Shown here one piece after another: positions 59,775 to 64,000 of a DNA stretch of 64,000 bases. The stretch lies in NCBI GenBank assembly GCA_049587755.1, contig JBAVEN010000032.1, positions 18,537-82,536 of the forward strand, given 5' to 3'. Numbering within the stretch: position 1 is the first letter of the stretch; the number at the start of each line of letters is the position of its first letter. The notes under the pieces were generated by a model that saw only the letters and a program-made list of their open reading frames with translations, was not told the origin of the DNA and did no database searches. This DNA is from Bog-375 sp049587755. GTDB taxonomy: Bacteria; Acidobacteriota; Terriglobia; Bryobacterales; Bryobacteraceae. The position numbers and the translations under genes are program-made.

Positions 59775-60404
59775 ATGGACTGGCAACTGGACGCGGCTGA
59801 GGCGCGCGTGCTCGGCGCCCTGCTCGAAAAGGAAATCGCCACGCCGGAGTATTACCCGCTCTCACTCAACGCTCTGCTCAACGCCTGCAACCAAAAATCC
59901 AATCGCGAGCCGGTGGTGGCTTACGACGAATCCACCGTCGAAGCCACGCTCGAAGACTTGCGCCGCCAGGGCCTGGCCACCCGGCTCACCGGCCGCGATA
60001 TCCGTGTGCCCAAGCATGCCCAGCGTTTCACCGAGCAGTTCAATCTCGGCCGCCGCGAAGCCGCCGTCTTGTGCCTGCTGCTGCTGCGCGGCCCGCAAAC
60101 TGTGGGCGAGCTGCGCGGCCGCTCCGATCGCCTTTACCAGTTCGACGACCTGGAAGCGGTGGAAACCACGCTCCAGCATCTGTCGGAGTCGGGCCTGGTG
60201 ATGCGCCTCACCCGCCTCGCCGGATCGCGCGAGCCGCGCTGGGCGCATCTGCTTTCGGGCCAGCCTGAAGCCGGCGTCGAAAACAGCCAGGCTCCATCGG
60301 CTCCCGCGCCCCATCTGCCGGCCACCGACCGCATCGCCGCCCTCGAGCGTGACTTCGCTGCCCTTCGCCGCGAATTTGACGACTTTCGCAAACGGTTCGA
60401 TTGA
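59775..60404 (+). CDS. YceH family (DUF480) winged-helix protein
   Basis: A 209-residue protein with two winged-helix domains: LDAAEARVLGALLEKEIATPEYYPLSLNALLNACNQKSNR (about 5-44) and REAAVLCLLLLRGPQTVGELRGRS (about 93-116), followed by a Pro-rich stretch and a C-terminal coiled coil (AALERDFAALRREFDDFRKRF). This is the full YceH layout. The function is not established; DNA binding is assumed from the fold. Confidence 0.93.
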   Translation: MDWQLDAAEARVLGALLEKEIATPEYYPLSLNALLNACNQKSNREPVVAYDESTVEATLEDLRRQGLATRLTGRDIRVPKHAQRFTEQFNLGRREAAVLCLLLLRGPQTVGELRGRSDRLYQFDDLEAVETTLQHLSESGLVMRLTRLAGSREPRWAHLLSGQPEAGVENSQAPSAPAPHLPATDRIAALERDFAALRREFDDFRKRFD

Positions 60405-60609
60405 TCCTGCCGGCATCGTTGTCCGCGCCACCAGCAGGCGCTCAGCTCTGCGCCAGTCTTTTCGGAGCCACGACTGTAAGGGCGTTGTCTCCCGCAGTAG
60501 CGCGACATCATACGGTCAGCGGACCCAGCGCTACCCACGCGCTTCGTTGAACGCCGAGCGTCGCCAGAGCTCGCCAAAACCCCGCCGCCCCACCCCACTC
60601 ACGGCTGCG

Positions 60610-62019
60610 CTACACCTTCGCCAGCTTCCATCTCCCGCGCCGGAACCACGCGATTCCCACCACCGCCAGAACCGATTCAGCGATGCAGATAGCCAGGTAC
60701 ACACCGCGCGGTCCCAGCCCGGCTCGCTCCGCCAGCAGCCACGCCAGCGGAATCTGCAGCAGCCAGTAGCAAAAGAAATTCATCCACGTCGGCGTCGCCG
60801 TATCGCCGGCCCCGTTGAAGGCCTGCTCCACAATCATTCCCCAGGCATAGAACGGATAACCCAGGCTTACGTATCGCAGGCAGGCCACGGCCACCGGCGC
60901 CACTGCGGCGTCGCTGGTGAACAGGCTCACCAGCGGCCGCGCCACGCTGAAAAAGCACACCGCCACCGCCGCCAGAAAAGCCGTGTTGTACGCCCCGGCC
61001 ATCCACACCGCGCGCTCCGCGCGCTCCGGCCGCCCGGCCCCGAGGTTTTGCCCTACCAGTGTGGCTGCTGCCGCAACGATGCCCCAAGAGGGCATCAGGG
61101 CAAAAACGATGATGCGAATCGCGAGCGTGTAACCGGCAATGGCCGCGCTGCCGAAGCGCGCGTTGATTCGCGCCAGGCTGACCCAGCTCGCCGTCGAGAT
61201 GAAGTACTGCAGCATGCCCGTCGAGCCCACCCGTAGCAGGCGCCCCATCACCCTCCAATCCGGCCGCAAATGGCGCAGTGCTAGGCGCACTCGGCTCTTG
61301 CCCCGGAATAAAATCGAGAGCTGATAAACCACGCCGATCCACCGCCCGATGGTGGTTGCCACCGCCGCGCCGGTCACTCCCAGCCGCGGGAAAGACGCGA
61401 ACCCATAAATGAAGCACGGGTCGAGCGCCATGTTGATCAGGTTCGCCAGCCACAGCGTCCGCATCGCGGCCGCCGCGTCGCCCGAGCCGCGGAACACGCC
61501 GTTGATCAGAAACAGCAGCACGATGGCCACGTTGCCCCCGAGCACCACGCTCGCGTAGCCCGTTCCCGCGCGGATCACCGATGCCGGCGCGCCCATCAGC
61601 CCGAGCAGGCGCGCCGCCAGAAACACGCCCCCGAGGCCGGTGGCGATGCCCACTGCTGCACCGCACACAATCGCTTGCCCGGCCGCGCTTGCCGCGCCGT
61701 CCGCGTCCCTTTCGCCGATGCGCCTCGCCACCGTTGCCGTGGCCGCCATGCTGAGGCCCAGCCCAATGCTGAACACCAGCGTCACAACGCCTTCCGTCAG
61801 CCCCACCGCCGCCAGCGAATCTGCCCCCAGCCGCGCCACCCAGAACGCGTCCACCACGCTGAACGCGGATTCCATCGCCATTTCGAGCATGGTCGGGATG
61901 GCCAGCAGCGCGATGCCACGGCTCAGACTGCCTTCGGTAAAATCCTGATCGCTCCCCGCCAGCGCCTCTCGCAGTAAATTGCGCCGGCGGGTGCGAGTAT
62001 CTCTCTCGATTACTTGCAT
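60610..62019 (-). CDS. MATE-family efflux transporter
   Basis: A 469-residue transporter with twelve predicted membrane helices in two similar halves (for example GIALLAIPTMLEMAMESAFS at the first helix and GTGYASVVLGGNVAIVLLFL). MATE proteins expel drugs or cationic metabolites in exchange for Na+ or H+. The sequence has the NorM/DinF-type opening P-x-x-x-E and the paired GLG- and GVGxAxxTxIG-like segments (GAAVATTIGRWIG). The start ATG lies 142 nt below a candidate sigma-70 promoter, giving the longest leader I see in the window. Confidence 0.9.
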   Translation of the reverse strand: MQVIERDTRTRRRNLLREALAGSDQDFTEGSLSRGIALLAIPTMLEMAMESAFSVVDAFWVARLGADSLAAVGLTEGVVTLVFSIGLGLSMAATATVARRIGERDADGAASAAGQAIVCGAAVGIATGLGGVFLAARLLGLMGAPASVIRAGTGYASVVLGGNVAIVLLFLINGVFRGSGDAAAAMRTLWLANLINMALDPCFIYGFASFPRLGVTGAAVATTIGRWIGVVYQLSILFRGKSRVRLALRHLRPDWRVMGRLLRVGSTGMLQYFISTASWVSLARINARFGSAAIAGYTLAIRIIVFALMPSWGIVAAAATLVGQNLGAGRPERAERAVWMAGAYNTAFLAAVAVCFFSVARPLVSLFTSDAAVAPVAVACLRYVSLGYPFYAWGMIVEQAFNGAGDTATPTWMNFFCYWLLQIPLAWLLAERAGLGPRGVYLAICIAESVLAVVGIAWFRRGRWKLAKV

Positions 62020-62031
62020 GGAAATGCCCTC

Positions 62032-62048
62032 GCGGAGTACAGCTCCGC
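62032..62048 (-). other. Hairpin just before the MATE ribosome-binding site
   Basis: GCGGAG-ctgta-CTCCGC on the minus strand, ending 7 nt before GAGGG and 12 nt before the ATG at 62019. It could modulate access to the ribosome-binding site. I do not recognise any known riboswitch core in the leader. Confidence 0.4.
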
Positions 62049-62160
62049 CCTGACCTGGTTTTTGAGTTATCGGGGAATGCAGCTCAGCAAGCGCTCTCGG
62101 CGCTTACCGAACGGCGACGGAAAGGTTGGGGATTCGCATGGGCACAACCACCTGGGAGTT

Positions 62161-62190
62161 ATCTTATCATGAACCCCAAGAAAGTCTCAA
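62161..62190 (-). promoter_or_regulatory. Putative sigma-70 promoter of the MATE gene
   Basis: Minus strand TTGAGA, 18 nt, then TAAGAT. Transcription would begin near 62154, leaving a leader of about 135 nt before the ATG at 62019. Confidence 0.5.
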
Positions 62191-62230
62191 AAGGAATTTC
62201 ACAAAACGTGATACGCCGGCCGGCGCCCGG

Positions 62231-63514
62231 CTACCTGCGCCACACCACGCCGCCCTTCATCACGAAGCTGACTCGTTCGAGCGCGCTGATGTCCTCCAGC
62301 GGATTTCCCTCCACGGCGATTACGTCGGCAAAGTAACCCGCACGCAGCGCTCCGATCTGGCCTTCCCATCCGAGCAGCTTCGCACCGTGTAGCGTGCCAG
62401 CTTGGATCGCCGCCAGTGGCGACATGCCGAACTTCACCATCAGCACCAATTCGCGCGCCTGCGTGCCATGCGGAAACGGCCCCACGTCCGAGCCCATGGC
62501 GAACGGCACGCCGGCCGCCAACTGCTTGCGGAATTCCGCGGCGTGATACTGCAGCATCGCCCGTTCGCGCTCAGCCGCAGCCGGTGAGGCCGCATGCTCT
62601 GCAAAGTACTCGGCAATGGCGAAAGTCGGCACCGCGAAGATGCCGCGCTCCCGCATCAGCCGCATGGTTTCGTCGCTCAACTGGTAGGCATGATCGATCG
62701 ATTCCACCCCGGCCCGTGCCGCATACAGCGTGCCGGGTTCGCCCATGGCGTGCACCGCCACTCGTTTACCCACCCGCGCCGCCTCGGTCACCGCCGCCGC
62801 GAGCTCGGCCTCGGTGAACTGATATGGCGTGGCGAATTTGCCGCCGGTCAGTGTATCGCGGCCGGTTTCATAGATCTTGATAAAATCCGCTCCCTCCTTG
62901 AATTGCCCGCGGATGACTCGGATCAATTCGAGTGCATTGTTGGCCTGCGTTGCGTTGGGCAGCACCTTCTGCGCCGGGTTGAAGCCGATGGCGTCTTCAT
63001 GGCCGCCCAGAATGTCGATGGCGTTGCCGCTGATGCGCAGCCGCGGGCCCGGAACCGATCCCGCGTTGATGGCGTTGCGCACCGCCGTGTCGGCCGATCC
63101 GGCGCCCTCGGTTCCCATGTCGCGCTCAGCGGTGAACCCGGCCATCAGGTCGTCGCGCGCCGCCAGCACCGCCCCTATCGTTCGCTGCGGCACCGATTCC
63201 TCCACCGTCTGCAGATCCTCCGCTCCGGGATGCAGGAACAGGTGCACGTGCGCGTCAATCAGTCCCGGCAGCAGCGTTCGGTCGCCCAGGTCGATCACCT
63301 CGGTATCCGCCGTCCGCGCAACTTTTGCGCCAACCTCGGCGATCCGATCCCCACGCACCAGCACTTCGCCCGGCGCGATCATTTCCCCGGTCTCCACATC
63401 CAGCAGCCGCGCCGCGTGCAGCACCGTGGCGTGATTCGCCGGCTGGCACCATGCCGCCCGCCCGGCGGCCACCAAAACGACCAACGAGATCCAGCGCAAA
63501 CACTTCAAAGCCAT
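62231..63514 (-). CDS. Secreted amidohydrolase (M38/imidazolonepropionase-like)
   Basis: A 427-residue exported metal-dependent hydrolase. A signal peptide (LVVLVAAGRAAWCQ) precedes the composite beta-sandwich/TIM-barrel fold. Metal-site residues: H89 and H91 (LIDAHVHLFLH), a Lys in FIKIYETG (expected carboxylated bridging Lys), His in AVHAMG, His in IDHAYQ and Asp in GSDVG. Such acidobacterial enzymes act as Xaa-Pro or Xaa-Arg dipeptidases or cyclic-amide hydrolases; the substrate is not predictable. TATGAT lies 8 nt before the ATG. Confidence 0.9.
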   Translation of the reverse strand: MALKCLRWISLVVLVAAGRAAWCQPANHATVLHAARLLDVETGEMIAPGEVLVRGDRIAEVGAKVARTADTEVIDLGDRTLLPGLIDAHVHLFLHPGAEDLQTVEESVPQRTIGAVLAARDDLMAGFTAERDMGTEGAGSADTAVRNAINAGSVPGPRLRISGNAIDILGGHEDAIGFNPAQKVLPNATQANNALELIRVIRGQFKEGADFIKIYETGRDTLTGGKFATPYQFTEAELAAAVTEAARVGKRVAVHAMGEPGTLYAARAGVESIDHAYQLSDETMRLMRERGIFAVPTFAIAEYFAEHAASPAAAERERAMLQYHAAEFRKQLAAGVPFAMGSDVGPFPHGTQARELVLMVKFGMSPLAAIQAGTLHGAKLLGWEGQIGALRAGYFADVIAVEGNPLEDISALERVSFVMKGGVVWRR

Positions 63515-63522
63515 TGCGCGCC

Positions 63523-63528
63523 ATCATA
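63523..63528 (-). promoter_or_regulatory. Putative -10 of the amidohydrolase gene
   Basis: TATGAT on the minus strand, 8 nt before the ATG at 63514. Confidence 0.4.
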
Positions 63529-63617
63529 CCGCCCTGAGCGCTCGAGTGGGGCCGGTCCCCGACCGGCCAACGCCGGGCGAAGCCCGGCCCTGGAGTTTCT
63601 ACGCTTCCGCGAGAAAG

Positions 63618-63645
63618 CCGTAGCGCCGGCGGTCTTGCCGCCGGT
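63618..63645. repeat. Dispersed 29-nt hairpin repeat, copy D
   Basis: Same as the other three copies except that one T is missing from the loop (28 nt). Confidence 0.8.
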
Positions 63646-63656
63646 TCCTTTGCAGT

Positions 63657-63701
63657 GTGGGGCTAGGTTGATAACCTGCGCACCGATTGATAATCGGTGC
63701 A
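63657..63701. repeat. Half-element related to the 39319-39406 palindrome
   Basis: Begins GTGGGGCTAGGTTGATAACC and continues GCACCGATTGATAATCGGTGC. The order of bounding GTGGGGC, hairpin 1 and hairpin 2 matches 39319-39363 with changed stem bases. Confidence 0.6.
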
Positions 63702-63727
63702 GCCGGGCGAAGCCCGGCCGTTTTTTT
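63702..63727 (+). terminator. Intrinsic terminator-like hairpin
   Basis: GCCGGGC-gaa-GCCCGGC followed by CG and seven T. It faces the forward direction; no forward gene ends directly before it, so it may be a repeat-derived barrier. Confidence 0.55.
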
Positions 63728-64000
63728 GTTTGTCCCCCGTAGGGGCCGGGCATGCCCGGCCCGCGTCTCCGCGTCACAACCCGGTCACCACTCTTGCCTT
63801 CCCACTAACTCAATCACTTAGCCCCAAACTCGCCGCTCCAATCCTTGACATATCCCGTATCCTTAGATTGGGACGGTGGCGCAATGCTCCGCTGCTCGTC
63901 CTTTCTTGCTGGCCAGCAAGCGTTGCACTCAGGTGGTACTGAACTTCCGGCGCCCGTGAACGGCATGCGGGGTCCCCCTTGGGCTGGACTCCCGACGGAA

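Larger units (their letters stand above)
63515..64000. other. Repeat-filled terminal intergenic region
   Basis: This 486-base stretch holds at least four palindromic or repeat units and one good terminator. A frame from ATG 63883 stays open to the window end (39 codons) but has no recognisable sequence and no strong ribosome-binding site, so I leave it uncalled. Confidence 0.55.

Noticed and set aside
62020..62154. Known riboswitch in the MATE leader
   Set aside because: I looked for cores of guanidine, preQ1 and related classes and did not recognise one; only a simple hairpin is supported.
63845..63850. TTGACA as a -35 box near the right end
   Set aside because: No -10-like hexamer is found at 16-18 nt; the nearest, TAGATT, is at 12 nt.
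63883..64000. Frame open to the right edge from ATG 63883
   Set aside because: Only 39 codons are visible, with no domain, no clear ribosome-binding site and repeats just upstream. It could be the start of a gene, but cannot be supported.

Overview
The window is a GC-rich bacterial chromosome segment with dense, mostly short-gapped genes. I infer an Acidobacteriota genome of the Solibacter/Bryobacter type (class Terriglobia, order Bryobacterales). The evidence is a C-terminal domain of the Solibacter type (TIGR03437-like) on an NHL-repeat protein, a 1057-residue Oar-like TonB-dependent receptor with an N-terminal carboxypeptidase-regulatory domain, a multiheme cytochrome fused to TPRs, a MoxR/VWA gene block, and many secreted peptidases and glycoside hydrolases. 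Outer-membrane proteins and lipoproteins show a diderm cell. I see no rRNA, tRNA, CRISPR array, transposase or phage gene.

Layout. 1-3605: a truncated gamma-glutamyltransferase, then a forward run of small genes (zinc ribbon, DinB-like, cupin, exported protein, CusF-like lipoprotein), then three small reverse genes including an RRM protein. 3925-13547, all reverse: an aldehyde dehydrogenase, a DUF1648-type membrane protein, a TolC-like protein, a heptaheme cytochrome-TPR protein and the TonB receptor. 13767-26633, all reverse: seven tightly coupled genes (VWA/GATase-like membrane protein, caspase/legumain-like protein, TPR-zinc peptidase, MoxR ATPase, DUF58, BatA-like VWA, DUF4175). 26941-30593: uvrA and a secreted beta-rich protein. 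30692-33717: a divergent pair, Tat-exported alpha-L-fucosidase and an aromatic amino-acid ammonia-lyase. 33784-43803, reverse: DUF7662-like protein, M28 peptidase, folD-coaE-htrA, an outer-membrane barrel, a DPP4-like S9 peptidase and pyrE-truA. 44162-51180, forward: a small protein, GH26, GH30-CBM and the NHL-repeat protein. 51522-57632, reverse: a lipoprotein, a TIGR00300-queF-methyltransferase operon, and a pfk-methyltransferase pair. 57753-60404, forward: a potassium channel, an FxLYD-type protein and YceH. 60610-63514, reverse: a MATE transporter and a secreted amidohydrolase. The last 0.5 kb is filled with palindromic repeats.

Together the genes describe an aerobic heterotroph that degrades polysaccharides and peptides outside the cytoplasm (GH26, GH29, GH30, S9, M28, GGT, M38-type amidohydrolase, TonB import), with scattered housekeeping genes. 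The most interesting block is the MoxR/VWA cluster, which couples an AAA+ ATPase and three VWA-type proteins to two protease-fold proteins. A second notable signal is chromosome-wide: at about 17 first-of-transcript genes a TANNNT hexamer lies only 5-10 nt before the start codon with no room for a ribosome-binding site, which predicts leaderless or nearly leaderless mRNAs. A third is a set of intergenic palindromic repeats in at least three families.
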